Made by a program: the position numbers and the translations under genes
Part shown: positions 8,461-17,688 of the stretch, piece by piece
How the letters are laid out: each line of letters begins with the position of its first letter
Numbering within the stretch: the stretch's first letter is position 1
Assembly (NCBI GenBank): GCA_022828125.1
Contig: JAJEJD010000007.1
Span: 1 to 39,816 of the forward strand
Direction of reading: 5' to 3'
DNA length: 39,816 nucleotides
Source of the DNA: a bacterium
Lineage (GTDB): Bacteria; UBA8248
The notes under the pieces: generated by a model
What the model saw: the letters and a program-made list of their open reading frames with translations, nothing else
What the model was told of the DNA's origin: nothing
Databases searched by the model: none

Positions 8461-9750
8461 TCAGTCGAGGCCTCTGGCGCATACGGCTCGCGCCGCTTCG
8501 AGGAACTCGCCCAGGTCCGATTCGCCGTGGGCCGTGGAAAGATAGTTCTTGGCCCTGCGGCTCATGAAAATACCTCGCGCGAACATTTTTCGGACGAACG
8601 ATTCGAAACGATTCCGGTTGGCCTGCGTCTGAGACCGGTAGTCCGTGACTGGATTCGGCGTGAAAAACACCTGGAAAAAGGGCCCGACCCCCTGCACCCG
8701 GGCCGGAACCCCGTGTTCGTCGAACAACGCCGCTAGTTCCTTGCGGTACCTGTCCCCCATGTCGCGCAAGCCGTCGTAGACGCCGGGCCGGGATAATTCC
8801 TCCAGGGTGGCGAGTGCTGCTGCGGCGCACACCGGATTCCCCGAGAGCGTGCCGCTGATGTAGACGTATTCCGGCTCCCCCTTTCGGGCGGGGTCCGCCA
8901 GTTCCATCACGTCCGCTCTTCCCGCGACCGCCGACAAGGGGAATCCGCACGCGACGGCTTTGCCGTAAGCCGCGAGATCGGGAACGACGCCGAAATACTC
9001 CTGCGCCCCTCCGTAGGCGAGGCGGAACCCGGTCACCACCTCGTCATATACGAGCAGCACACCGCGCTCGGCCGTCACCTGTCGAAGCTGCTCGAGAAAA
9101 CCCGGCGCCGGGGGAATGGAGCGCTGAACGGGCTCGACGATGACGGCGGCGAGTTCCCCGGCGTGCTCTTCCACCAGCCCGCAGGCGATATCGGCGTTGT
9201 TGAAGGGCGCCGTGATCACCAGTTCCTGAACCGCTGCGGGAATCCCGGCCGAATCGGGGTGGTGAGACGGATACAGGTTCGGGCGCGGCGGAGAAACGCT
9301 CATCATTCCGTAGTCGCTGTGGCCGATGTAGCTCCCTTCGAATTTTAGGATTTTCTCCTTGCCGGTGAAGGCGCGCGCCAGCCGCAGCGCGTAGAACGTG
9401 GCCTCCCCGCCCGTCGAGGCGAAACGCACCAGTTCCGCGCAGGGAATCGCCTTCACAAGCTCCTCGGCCAACTCGATGGAGCGGTCACTCAGCGTATAGT
9501 AGGTCGAGCCGAGTTCCATCTGCCTTCGAACAGCTTCGAGGATGGCCGGATGCGCGTGGCCCAGAATCAGGGACCCCCCGCCCATCGTGAAATCGAGGTA
9601 ACCGCGTCCTTCCACGTCGTAAAGGCGGCTTCCCTCGCCGCGGGAGGCGATAAGCATCATCTCTTCGGGAAGCGTCAGGTCCCCGAGCCAGCCGCCCGGG
9701 AGGGAAGCGCGGGCCCTTTCGAGGAAATCAGATCCCTTTTTTGAAGTCAT
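8461..9750 (-). CDS. class III PLP-dependent aminotransferase (glutamate-1-semialdehyde aminomutase-like)
   Basis: Cytoplasmic PLP enzyme of 429 residues, fold type I. Expected features are present: the aromatic N-terminal YDVEGRGYLDF region, ASTGGEAT near 111-118 (the NSGTEA phosphate-binding position), EP at 207-208, Asp236 in LLVYDEVVTGFR, and Schiff-base Lys264 in AAYGKAVACGFP. The GSAM-like architecture does not fix the function. In a hyu operon it could remove an amino group from, or rearrange, the amino acid released by ring opening. The ATG overlaps the stop of a 34-codon ORF (ATGA at 9747-9750). Its own stop is 2 bp before HyuB. No haem biosynthesis genes are nearby, so a hemL assignment is not supported. 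Confidence 0.9.
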   Translation of the reverse strand: MTSKKGSDFLERARASLPGGWLGDLTLPEEMMLIASRGEGSRLYDVEGRGYLDFTMGGGSLILGHAHPAILEAVRRQMELGSTYYTLSDRSIELAEELVKAIPCAELVRFASTGGEATFYALRLARAFTGKEKILKFEGSYIGHSDYGMMSVSPPRPNLYPSHHPDSAGIPAAVQELVITAPFNNADIACGLVEEHAGELAAVIVEPVQRSIPPAPGFLEQLRQVTAERGVLLVYDEVVTGFRLAYGGAQEYFGVVPDLAAYGKAVACGFPLSAVAGRADVMELADPARKGEPEYVYISGTLSGNPVCAAAALATLEELSRPGVYDGLRDMGDRYRKELAALFDEHGVPARVQGVGPFFQVFFTPNPVTDYRSQTQANRNRFESFVRKMFARGIFMSRRAKNYLSTAHGESDLGEFLEAARAVCARGLD

Positions 9751-9851
9751 CTCTCCACCTCTTCATTCACGTAAGGCCGTAATTCCAGCGAAATTTTCCG
9801 GCCGGCCTCGACAATGTTCGGAATCCAGGTATTCGAATCCTCTCGCTGCAC
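9747..9851 (-). CDS. putative 34-residue ORF upstream of the aminotransferase
   Basis: A GTG start at 9851 has GGGAGG five bases before it. The reading frame ends in a four-base ATGA overlap with the aminotransferase start. The peptide is mixed charged and hydrophobic (RKISLELRPYVNEEVER at its end) and is not recognised. The frame stays open upstream into the neighbouring repeat element. It may therefore be a small coupled peptide, or the 3' remnant of a gene truncated by the repeat insertion. Confidence 0.35.
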   Translation of the reverse strand: MQREDSNTWIPNIVEAGRKISLELRPYVNEEVER

Positions 9852-10173
9852 TACAACCTCCCGCCGAGCATCATTGGGCAAGAAACGGAGCCCCGATGGG
9901 GTTGTTGAAAAACCCCCTGAGAGGGTAATGGCAACCCCCTTGAATGGGAAATCCCATAAAACCAACCCCCCCTACCCCCCCTTGTCAGGGGGGCAAGAAA
10001 AAGCAAAACCCCTTCAGCCCGGCGGGGGCGCATCGCCTTTTTATACCCCCCTGTCAAGGGGGGGTAGGGGGGGTTGCCTTTCCAGGCGAGAAGGACGAGC
10101 GGGGCGAGTGAAGCATGATTCCTCCCGACCCCCCAACCCCCTCAAGGGGGAGTGAATCTCGCCTTCGCTCGTC
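9852..10173. repeat. intergenic repeat element (G/C-run palindromic family, copy at 9963-10076)
   Basis: The core at 9963-10076 has near-perfect inverted ends. The left arm CAACCCCCCCTACCCCCC then TTGTCAGGGGGG matches the reverse complement of the right arm at 10043-10076. An A/T-rich centre contains AAGAAAAAGCAAAA. The left flank has GTTGTTGAAAAACCCC (9901-9916). The right flank ATGATTCCTCCC...CCCCCTCAAGGGGGAGTG (10114-10154) resembles the left flank of the copy at 31781 in inverted orientation. It sits inside the hyu operon between hyuA and the aminotransferase. Confidence 0.7.
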
Positions 10174-12216
10174 CTACAGTCGCCGCAGCAGAAGATGCCC
10201 GCTCTCGTGGACCGCCGCGCGCCACCCCGGGGGAATCACCGTCGTGGCTCCGCTCTCCTCGATGATGGCGGGACCTTCCACGCTTGCTCCAGGCCCGACC
10301 TCGTTTCGCTCATATACGGCGGTATCGCGCCACTTCCCCTCGAACCAGGCTTTCCTGATCTCCTTATGGCCTTCGCCGCCCCCGCGCTTCGCCCGCCAGG
10401 TATTCGCCGGATACGTCTGGACTTCTCCCTCGCCGATGATCTGGATCGAGATCACCTCCCATTCGGTCGCGGGGTCCGGGTTGCGGCCGTAGCGCTCGGC
10501 ATAAATTTTATCAAAGGCGCCCTCGATGGCCGGCAGATCCACCCGCTCCGGTGACGATCCCAGGGGAACGGGAATCTCGTGAGCCTGCCCGAGACAGCGC
10601 ATCTCCAGAAAACACGACAAGGAGATGCTCTCCTCCCGCACGCCGTCGGCAAGGAGGCGATTCTCGACCCCCCTGGCCATATCCGCGAGCCGCCCGCGCA
10701 GGTCCGCCAAATCGAGGGTGGAGGAGCGTTCGAGGTAGGTGGCGCTCGCATCACGGCGCATCTTCGCCATCACGAGCCCCAGGGCGGAAAAATTCCCCGG
10801 GTGAGACGGAACCACGACCGTTTCCATATCGAGTTCATCCGCGATGGCCGCCGCGTGCATGGGGCCTGCTCCGCCGAAGGCGGCGAAGGCGAATTCACGC
10901 GGGTCGAATCCCCGTTCGAGCGAAATCTCGCGGATGAGTCGAACCGTCCGGGCCACGAGAATTTTCAACGCCCCTTCGGCCAGCTCTTCCAGCGAGCCGA
11001 AATCGAGCCCCTCCCGCACCGGGGCCATCGCCTCCCGCGCCAGCGAGGCGTCCACCCGTATTTTCCCGCCGAGAAGGGCGCCGTCTCCGATCCGGTTCAG
11101 GATGACGTTCGCGTCGGTGACGGTGGGCTCCTCTCCCCCGAATCCGTAACAGGCGGGACCCGGCGAGGAGCCCGCGCTCCTGGGTCCCACGCAGAGCGCC
11201 CCGTCGACATCGACCCACACGATGCTCCCGGCGCCCGCGCCGACGGTTTTGATTTCGAGCTGGGCGGCGCGGACGGGCACCCCCGAGATGACGGCGTCTT
11301 TGGCGTAAAGAATCCGGTCCCCGAGGAGGAGGGCGACGTCCGCGCTCGTTCCGCCCATGTCGCAGGTGATGAGATTCGGCAGTTCGAGTTCGTCTGCGAT
11401 AAAACGCCCCGCTGTGACCCCGCCGGCGGGGCCCGAAAAGATGGTCCGTACCGGAAAGTCCTCCGCCGTGTCGATATCCATCACGCCGCCCGCCGAACCC
11501 ATGATGTAAATGCTCCGGTTTTCCAGCTTCCCGATATCTTCGTCCCGGAGTTTCGAGAGATACCGCCCCACCGCCGGACCGACATAGGCGTTCACCACAG
11601 TCGTGGAGAACCGCTCGAACTCGCGGTACTGGGGGTTCACGGAGCTTGAAAGCGAGATGTAGACCCCGGGCCCCAACCGGTCCCGCAGCCACCGCCCGAC
11701 GGCTTCCTCGTGATCCGGATTCTCGTAGGAGTGAAGAAAACATACCGCCACCGCCTCGACTCCTTCTCGCTTCAAATTTTCCACTACATTCTGAAACTCT
11801 TCCGGCCGGGGCGAGGCTTCGACGCTTCCGTTCGCCCGGAGGCGCTCGTCCACCTCCTCGCGCAAGTTTCGGGGAACCAGAGGCGGCGGACGGCGGAACC
11901 CGATATTGAACATACCGCCCTCGACCAGCCGCCGGCACCTCCCGATTTCGACGGCGTCCCGGAACCCGCGCGTGGTCACCAGCGCCGTCACGGCGCCGCG
12001 CCGCTCCAGGAGCGCATTGGTGGCGACGGTGGTTCCATGGATCATCCGCTCCAGTTCCTCGCCCTCGAGCCCGAGGTCCCGCAGGCACGCCAGGATGGCC
12101 CCTGCGGGTTCATCCGAAACCGAGGGGATCTTGCCCGTCCGCACCTCGCCGCGCTCGGGATCGACCGCCACGAGGTCGGTGAACGTGCCGCCGATGTCGA
12201 CGCCTAACGTAAACAA
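10174..12216 (-). CDS. hyuA: hydantoinase A / 5-oxoprolinase-type subunit
   Basis: ATP-binding subunit (HyuA, actin-like fold, PF05378 then PF01968) of 680 residues, partner of the HyuB encoded downstream. The N-terminal phosphate loop GVDIGGTFTDLVAVD is followed by MIHGTTVATNALLER, a second nucleotide-binding motif CDMGGTSADVALL and FGGAGPMHAAAIADEL, all diagnostic of the hydantoinase A/oxoprolinase family. The frame is open from a GTG at 12225, but that codon overlaps the GGAGG site. The TTG at 12216, nine bases after the site, is the preferred start. It follows the TRAP permease gene by about 46 bp. Ring substrate unknown: hydantoin, oxoproline or a related lactam is likely. Confidence 0.9.
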   Translation of the reverse strand: MFTLGVDIGGTFTDLVAVDPERGEVRTGKIPSVSDEPAGAILACLRDLGLEGEELERMIHGTTVATNALLERRGAVTALVTTRGFRDAVEIGRCRRLVEGGMFNIGFRRPPPLVPRNLREEVDERLRANGSVEASPRPEEFQNVVENLKREGVEAVAVCFLHSYENPDHEEAVGRWLRDRLGPGVYISLSSSVNPQYREFERFSTTVVNAYVGPAVGRYLSKLRDEDIGKLENRSIYIMGSAGGVMDIDTAEDFPVRTIFSGPAGGVTAGRFIADELELPNLITCDMGGTSADVALLLGDRILYAKDAVISGVPVRAAQLEIKTVGAGAGSIVWVDVDGALCVGPRSAGSSPGPACYGFGGEEPTVTDANVILNRIGDGALLGGKIRVDASLAREAMAPVREGLDFGSLEELAEGALKILVARTVRLIREISLERGFDPREFAFAAFGGAGPMHAAAIADELDMETVVVPSHPGNFSALGLVMAKMRRDASATYLERSSTLDLADLRGRLADMARGVENRLLADGVREESISLSCFLEMRCLGQAHEIPVPLGSSPERVDLPAIEGAFDKIYAERYGRNPDPATEWEVISIQIIGEGEVQTYPANTWRAKRGGGEGHKEIRKAWFEGKWRDTAVYERNEVGPGASVEGPAIIEESGATTVIPPGWRAAVHESGHLLLRRL

Positions 12217-12262
12217 CCGATACACCCTCCACGGAGCGTTGGTTCAGCCATATCCACGAACT

Positions 12263-14197
12263 TCAAGCGCCCTCCTGATTCGCCCCTCTTCTCCCGAGAA
12301 TTTGCCACCCAACCACCAGCGCAAGGAGGACCATGCCGATGAAATCCAGGAGCAGGTGCGGTTCGAACAAGGCGATCGTCGCCGCCGCGAGCAAGAATCT
12401 CTGCCATATATTCAAGGTGCCCGCAAGGTAGCCGATGACGGCGCCGCCGAAGCAAATCGCCGAGAGGGCCGCCGTCGAAAGCGTCCAGAAGAAGGAAAAA
12501 TTCAGCCCCGGATTCAGGAGGTCGCCGAAAACGAAGGCGATGGGGATGAGGTAGATGAACAGCCCGATCCGGAAGGCGAAAAACCCCGTCCGCCAGGGGT
12601 GGGCGCCTGCGATGGCGGCCGCGGTGAAGGCGCCGCCGCAGACCGGAGGCGTCAGGTTCGAAGTCTGCGAATACCAGATGATCAACAGGTGGGCCGCCAT
12701 CGGCGTCGCGCCGAGTTCGATCAACGCCGGTGCGATCAGCACCGAAAGGAGGAGGTAGTCTGCCGTGATGGAGGAGACGCCCATCCCCAGCACGAACGTC
12801 ACCAGGGCGGTCAGCAAGACGGCGAGAATGAGATACCCGCCGGACAGGTCGACCACGAGAATCGAGAGCTTGGTTCCGATTCCCGTTCGGAACACGATCC
12901 CGATGATGATGCCCAGGCATCCGGCCAATCCGCCGACGGTGAGCGATCTCCGGGCGCCGACCTCGAGGATTTTCGCCCACTGGGGAATCGTCAGGCGCGT
13001 GTGCCTGGAGAGGAGACTCGCCCCCGCCACGCCCAGAATAGCGACGAACACGGCGTAATCCGGGCTGTAGCCCGATCCGAGCATGTAGAAGATGAGGCCC
13101 AGGGGAACCGCGAAGGTCCAGTAGTTTTTGAGTATCTCCCAGGGATCCCCCAACTCCTCGGGCGGCAACCCTTCGATGCCCGCCTTCCTCGCGTAGACGT
13201 GGGCCACCGCCAGGAGGGACAGCATGAACAACAGCGACGGCAGTATGGATACCTTGACGATTTCCAGGTAGGGAATTCCCGTGAAATCCGCCATGAGGAA
13301 TATGGCCGCGCCCATCAGCGGGGGCATGGTCACCCCGATGGTCGAGGCCGTGGCCTCGAAAGCTGCCGAGACGTGCGGCGGGAACCCGGAGCGCTTCATC
13401 AGCGGGATGGTGAGCGTTCCGGTGCCCACGATGTTCGCCGTGGGACTCCCGGATATCATCCCGAAGAGCGCGCTCGCCACGGCGCTCAGCTTCGCCGAGC
13501 CTCCCCGCGTCCGCCCGATGATCGAAAGCGGGAGATTGAGGAAGAGCTCCTTGCCTCCCGACATCTCCAGAATCGCGCCGAACACGATGAAGAGAAATAC
13601 GAAACTCGCGAAGATGCGCGTGATGACGCCATAGATCGACTGGTTGCTGTAGAGCCATGCCGCGGTGTCCCAGACGCTGATTCCCTGGTGCGTCAGATGC
13701 CCCGGGAAGTAGGGGCCGAAAAGGGAATATCCGATCAAGGCGAGCGAGATCAGCGGGAGGGCGGGGCCCAGCGTGCGGCGGCAGGCCTCCAGGGCCAGAA
13801 CGATGGCCATGATGCCGAAAACCACGTCGTGTACGAGCGCCTCGCCGAACCGCTCGATGTAGCGGATGGGGAAGTAGACGTTGTAATGGTAAGTGACCGC
13901 GACGGTGCTCAACACCAGAATCCCGTCGACTGTGGTAATCCGGTCGCGCGGCGCTTTGTCCGACCCCGGAAAAAGGATGAAAACCAGGACGAAGGTGAAA
14001 CCCAGGTATCCCGAGATGAAGCTCTCGGGCGAGAAATATCCGAACCCGGCGTAGTAGATGTAGAGCAGGGAAAACGCGACGGAAACCAGCGTTACGACGG
14101 CGCGGAGTCCCTTCGAGCGCAAGTCCCGGGGCAGCGGAATGGCGGTCGTCCGGGTGACGAAGCGGTCGAGCCAGTTGCTTCGGGCGTCATCGCGCAC
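12263..14197 (-). CDS. TRAP transporter fused permease (4TM/12TM, DctQ-DctM type)
   Basis: Inner-membrane protein of 644 residues in which the small DctQ-like four-helix domain (N-terminal about 200 residues) and the large DctM-like domain are fused, the form usually found with TAXI receptors. Many hydrophobic segments are present. The DctM part contains GMISGSPTANIVGTGTLTIP and later GMGVSSITADYLLLSVLIAPAL, typical of the sodium- and substrate-binding re-entrant regions. The preferred start is the GTG at 14197, six bases after GGAGAGG; an upstream TTG at 14212 would overlap that site. The matching receptor is encoded at 15713-16750, with a Gfo/Idh/MocA gene between them. It is expected to use an ion gradient to import an organic anion. 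Confidence 0.92.
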   Translation of the reverse strand: MRDDARSNWLDRFVTRTTAIPLPRDLRSKGLRAVVTLVSVAFSLLYIYYAGFGYFSPESFISGYLGFTFVLVFILFPGSDKAPRDRITTVDGILVLSTVAVTYHYNVYFPIRYIERFGEALVHDVVFGIMAIVLALEACRRTLGPALPLISLALIGYSLFGPYFPGHLTHQGISVWDTAAWLYSNQSIYGVITRIFASFVFLFIVFGAILEMSGGKELFLNLPLSIIGRTRGGSAKLSAVASALFGMISGSPTANIVGTGTLTIPLMKRSGFPPHVSAAFEATASTIGVTMPPLMGAAIFLMADFTGIPYLEIVKVSILPSLLFMLSLLAVAHVYARKAGIEGLPPEELGDPWEILKNYWTFAVPLGLIFYMLGSGYSPDYAVFVAILGVAGASLLSRHTRLTIPQWAKILEVGARRSLTVGGLAGCLGIIIGIVFRTGIGTKLSILVVDLSGGYLILAVLLTALVTFVLGMGVSSITADYLLLSVLIAPALIELGATPMAAHLLIIWYSQTSNLTPPVCGGAFTAAAIAGAHPWRTGFFAFRIGLFIYLIPIAFVFGDLLNPGLNFSFFWTLSTAALSAICFGGAVIGYLAGTLNIWQRFLLAAATIALFEPHLLLDFIGMVLLALVVGWQILGRRGANQEGA

Positions 14198-14276
14198 GGC
14201 TAACCTCTCCAAGCCTTACGTTCCGCGGGCATGCCTCGTATGGCGTCAGGGGCGTCATATGCGGAGCGGGGAATTC

Positions 14277-15371
14277 TCAGATGACTCTCGAGGGCAGTTC
14301 AATCGCCCTTCCGGTCCGCGCGGATTCGTCGATTGCGAGGGTGATTTCCAGCGTCTGCCGCGCCTCTTTGGCGGTCGGATGCAGGCAGGGATTCCCCGTC
14401 GAAAGGTAATCAAGCCAGGCGCGCGTCTCGTGGGCGACGGGCCCGAACATGTGATCGAGCGCCCAGTCGCCGGCGGAATTGGTTCCCAGGAACGCGGTGT
14501 TGATGTGGTGGTCGGGGACGTAGACGTGGGGGTATCCCTTCTCCGTGTAGAGGAGGTTCTCCTTCTTGTCCTCGTCGAAAAGAAGCACTCCCTCCTTTCC
14601 GATGACTTCCAGGCGGGTGCCTTGCCCCAGTGTGGGGTATTTGTAGGGCAGGGCGTAGCAGATTCCCAGGCTGAAGACGGCGCCGTCCTCGAACGTGAGA
14701 ATCGCCCAGGTCGTATCGTCGATCCCGGGGTAGCCGGCCTCTTCGAAAACGACCCCGTGGCCTCGGGCGAAAACCTCCACGGGGCGTATCCCCTCCATGA
14801 GCCAGCAGATCATGTCCACCGAGTAGACCAGCACGTCGACCACCGGGGTGACCTCGTCCGTTCGCTTCAGTATCTCGAAGGCCTGCGCGCGAGAATTGTA
14901 CACCCGGGCCGTTCCGCCCAGGAGCCGCCCCAGCCGGCCCTCCTGGACCTGCTCCTTGCCGAGGAAGTAGTGCCGCGAGTAGCGCTTGCTGTAGTTCACG
15001 TGCAGTTCCACGCCGCTGCTCGCGGAAGCATCGATGAGCCTGTCCGCATCGTCCAGGCTCAAGGCCAGGGGCGTCTCGACCACGACGCGTTTTCCGCGCT
15101 CGATGGTCTGCAGAATCGGCTCGACGTGCCTGGGTTCGGGGGTGGATACGATGACGGCGGTGACGTCGGGGTGGGATATCGCCTCCTCGTTGTCGCCCGT
15201 GGTGAAATGCGCGCCCACCTGTTCGCCCAGCGCCTTGGCGCGGTCGGGGTCGATATCCGAAATGGCCAGGAAGCGGACCGCGGGGTGTTTGGACGCCATT
15301 CGGGCGCGATGGGTCCCCATGCGCCCCGCGCCGATGACGGCGACCCCGAGTGTCTTCCTCTCAAAACTCAT
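14277..15371 (-). CDS. Gfo/Idh/MocA-family NAD(P)-dependent oxidoreductase
   Basis: Predicted cytoplasmic dehydrogenase of 364 residues. The N-terminal Rossmann fold has GAGRMG (14-19) and the second strand ends in ISDIDPDRAK. The conserved EKP motif that follows the coenzyme domain is ETP here (Glu99-Thr100-Pro101), so the Lys that often takes part in catalysis or cofactor positioning is missing. The C-terminal domain has VDVLVYSVDMICWL at the usual substrate-site helix. The ATG at 15371 has GGAG about ten bases upstream. It lies between the TRAP permease and its receptor. The family acts on sugars, inositols and other polyols or amino-sugar derivatives. Specific substrate not determined. 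Confidence 0.88.
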   Translation of the reverse strand: MSFERKTLGVAVIGAGRMGTHRARMASKHPAVRFLAISDIDPDRAKALGEQVGAHFTTGDNEEAISHPDVTAVIVSTPEPRHVEPILQTIERGKRVVVETPLALSLDDADRLIDASASSGVELHVNYSKRYSRHYFLGKEQVQEGRLGRLLGGTARVYNSRAQAFEILKRTDEVTPVVDVLVYSVDMICWLMEGIRPVEVFARGHGVVFEEAGYPGIDDTTWAILTFEDGAVFSLGICYALPYKYPTLGQGTRLEVIGKEGVLLFDEDKKENLLYTEKGYPHVYVPDHHINTAFLGTNSAGDWALDHMFGPVAHETRAWLDYLSTGNPCLHPTAKEARQTLEITLAIDESARTGRAIELPSRVI

Positions 15372-15712
15372 CGCACACGGCTCCGCCCTCTTCGATCCCG
15401 CACGGGACCGGGAAACTCCGAATCAAGTCCCTCGCTGATCCCCCCGCAGGGGGGGTGTTGAAAAAGTCCCCCTTTCAGGAGGTAGAGGGGACACCCCTCT
15501 CGACCGGAAAAGCAACCCCCCCTACCCCCCCTTAACAGGGGGGTAAAAGAGAAAAAGCCCCCCTGACAAGGGGGGTTGGGGGTTACCCCCTTGACAAGGA
15601 CTTTCTCAACAACCCCGCAGGAGGCGGAATCCGGCCCCCGCGCTGATGAACGGAGAAAGCCGCCCGAACCCCGCGCCTCCGGGGAGACAAACGCGAATAT
15701 CACCCGCTTGGA
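15372..15712. repeat. intergenic repeat element (G/C-run palindromic family, shorter copy at 15513-15594)
   Basis: Left arm CAACCCCCCCTACCCCCC then TTAACAGGGGGG. The right arm CCCCCCTGACAAGGGGGG is followed by a degenerate TTGGGGGTT. Flanks GTGTTGAAAAAGTCCC (15463-15478) and GGACTTTCTCAACAACCCC (15598-15616) bracket the element. It separates the TAXI receptor gene from the oxidoreductase gene on the same strand. The remaining bases up to 15712 show no gene. Confidence 0.65.
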
Positions 15713-16750
15713 TTACATCGAACCCTCGGCGGGCGCCATGTTCTTGACCCCTCTTTCCTTCCAGTACCGGGCGGCGCCCGCGTGAACCGGAATCACCAGC
15801 CCTTCGGTCGGATTGGCTTTCTTCATGCCGGCCAGGCCGCGGTTGTTCTTCGTCAGGTAACCGACGCAGGACTTGCCCCAGAGCGTCTTCGTCATCTCGT
15901 AAATCAGATCGGGCGAGGTGTTTTTGTTCGCCACCAGAACACCGCTCAGGCCCATGGTGGACACGTCATAGTCCACGCCCTTGTAGGTTCCCTTCGGAAT
16001 CGTCGTGGGCTCGAAGCCGGGAAATTCCTTCAGGAAACCGCTGAAATCCACCCCCTGATCGACGCTGATCAGCCGGACGGGCCGGGTCAGGGCCGCTTCG
16101 GTGACCGAGGGGTTCGGAAGACCGCCCTGAAGGGCGTAGCCGTCGATCTTGCCGTCCTTCAGGTAGCTGACCTGCTCGCCGTGGGAGAGGTTGCTGACCT
16201 TGATCTTGTTGTACAAGCCGATGTGCCTGAGAAAGGAGCCGACGGATGCGTAGCAGGTGGTGCCGATGGGGCAGGGCGAGAACTTCTTTCCGCTCAAGTC
16301 GGCCAGCTTCTTGATGCCGGAGCTTTTCAGGACGACGAAGTGGAATATCGATGAGGAAATCCCGAAGCCGACCGCGCGCAGTTCCCGGAGCTTCTTTCCC
16401 TTCCAGCTTCCCTTGCCGGCCCAGGCCGGAAAGGCCACGGTCTGGAAGGTGAACCCCACGTCGGCCTTGCCCGCCTGGAGCTTGCGGAACGCTTCCATGC
16501 CGCCCGAGGTCGGGACGACGGTGACCTTGATGTCGCTGTTTTTCCGCATGCATTCGCTCATCGCGGTCAGGTAGCGGTACCAGGAGCCCTTGGCGCCGCC
16601 CGACATGAAGGTAAGCTGCTTGTCCATGGCGAATACGGGGGACGAGAGAACGGCGGCAAAGCCGAATATCGCCAGCACCAGGAGCAACCCGCTCATTCTC
16701 ACGGTTCGGTTTTCAAGGAGACGCTTTCCATTTCTTCGATTACGCCACAT
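15713..16750 (-). CDS. TAXI-family TRAP transporter solute-binding receptor
   Basis: Periplasmic receptor of 345 residues. The start at 16750 has GGGAGG six bases upstream. A basic N-terminus and a hydrophobic segment (about residues 18-40) ending SSPVFA form a signal peptide. The mature region LTFMSGGAKGSWYRYLTAMSE is the TAXI hallmark first strand and loop, followed by VVPTSGGMEAFRKLQAGKADVGF. The middle part has SFLRHIGL and later HAGAARYWKERG, as in TAXI receptors. It is the first gene of the minus-strand cluster and feeds the fused permease at 12263-14197. TAXI receptors bind dicarboxylates, glutamate-like compounds and other organic acids. The ligand here is unknown. Confidence 0.93.
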   Translation of the reverse strand: MWRNRRNGKRLLENRTVRMSGLLLVLAIFGFAAVLSSPVFAMDKQLTFMSGGAKGSWYRYLTAMSECMRKNSDIKVTVVPTSGGMEAFRKLQAGKADVGFTFQTVAFPAWAGKGSWKGKKLRELRAVGFGISSSIFHFVVLKSSGIKKLADLSGKKFSPCPIGTTCYASVGSFLRHIGLYNKIKVSNLSHGEQVSYLKDGKIDGYALQGGLPNPSVTEAALTRPVRLISVDQGVDFSGFLKEFPGFEPTTIPKGTYKGVDYDVSTMGLSGVLVANKNTSPDLIYEMTKTLWGKSCVGYLTKNNRGLAGMKKANPTEGLVIPVHAGAARYWKERGVKNMAPAEGSM

Positions 16751-17688
16751 AGCCGACCTCCCCTATTTCTCGGTTTAAGAAAATGAAAGCGCAACAGCGC
16801 TTTCCGTGTCTTTGTCAGGCTTCCCGGATGCGCAATGCAATACGCCGGAGTATCGACGGCGCATGAGGGCATCGAAAACGCTTCCCCTCGAAAGATATCC
16901 GGCGGCGGATTCGCGCTCGGGGGTTATTATAATTGGATTCGGGATCGTCACCGGCGCGAGCGGCCGGGAAAAACCACGCATGTTTCGCGTCCATCGAGAA
17001 CCCCTTTTCGCGGTTCGGAAAGCGCAGGTGGATCGTTGATGGCGTGGTCAAAAGTATAAAGATATTAAAGAATCCTCAATGTAACACTGAGAATATGGCA
17101 GGTCAATCGGGCGAAAAAGCTTTGGGTTGGTATCGAAGCCCATAAATATTTTTCGCAGAAAATGCAGGAATAAATTAGTGAGAGCGCCTGACGGGTCATA
17201 TTGCAAGCCGATTCTGAGGCGTTGATTCCAGGCCTAATCGGACATTTTTCGAAGCATTGCGCTCATACCTTACGGCAGGTATCGAGTCGCGGCACACATT
17301 GAGCGCACGCGCTCCGCCCCCCCTCTCCCGAACCTCCCGGATCCGCAACCGGATTCCGTCTTCCCGCGCTTTGGTTTGCAACGGCGGGATACCGGTGATA
17401 CCATTTATGTATTCAAATAGATTATTCGATACCTACTAAAGCGATTCCACCGAAGATCCTGGCCGGTGATACGAAGCGGCGAGACAGGAGACCCGAGGAA
17501 GCGCACAACCATTCCTTCTCGTAGCGAACACCGGCTTTTTAATCCATCGTGCGGGGCGTAACGAACCGCCCGGCGTTTGAATTGCGGCGTGAGAGATCTT
17601 CCGCTCGCGATGTCGTCCGTTCGAACGCCTGTCGGTGATGGCCCGCAAAGCGTAACGGTTCGATCGCACCCATCAGGGAGGAACAGAA
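16751..17688. promoter_or_regulatory. divergent intergenic region between the TAXI cluster (minus) and the Liv-type operon (plus)
   Basis: These 938 bases separate two divergent operons, so promoters for both must lie here. AT-rich patches occur at 16920-16940 (ATTATAAT, a -10-like match on both strands but without a good -35), 17045-17095, and 17395-17440 (upstream of the plus-strand operon). No riboswitch, tRNA or repeat-family copy was recognised. Short ORFs of 60-78 codons on both strands show no recognisable protein sequence. Confidence 0.35.

Noticed and set aside
8459-8950. Extended start for HyuB (frame open to 8950)
   Set aside because: It would overlap the aminotransferase C-terminus. 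The ATG at 8458 fits the coupled junction and begins the recognisable HyuB sequence.
8461-9750. Assignment of the aminotransferase as HemL
   Set aside because: The GSAM-like fold is shared by many class III enzymes; the context is a hydantoinase cluster, and the usual NSGTEA motif is altered.
16926-16933. ATTATAAT as promoter of either divergent operon
   Set aside because: A -10-like match exists on both strands, but no -35 box lies at 16-18 bases on either; kept only as a note in the intergenic entry.
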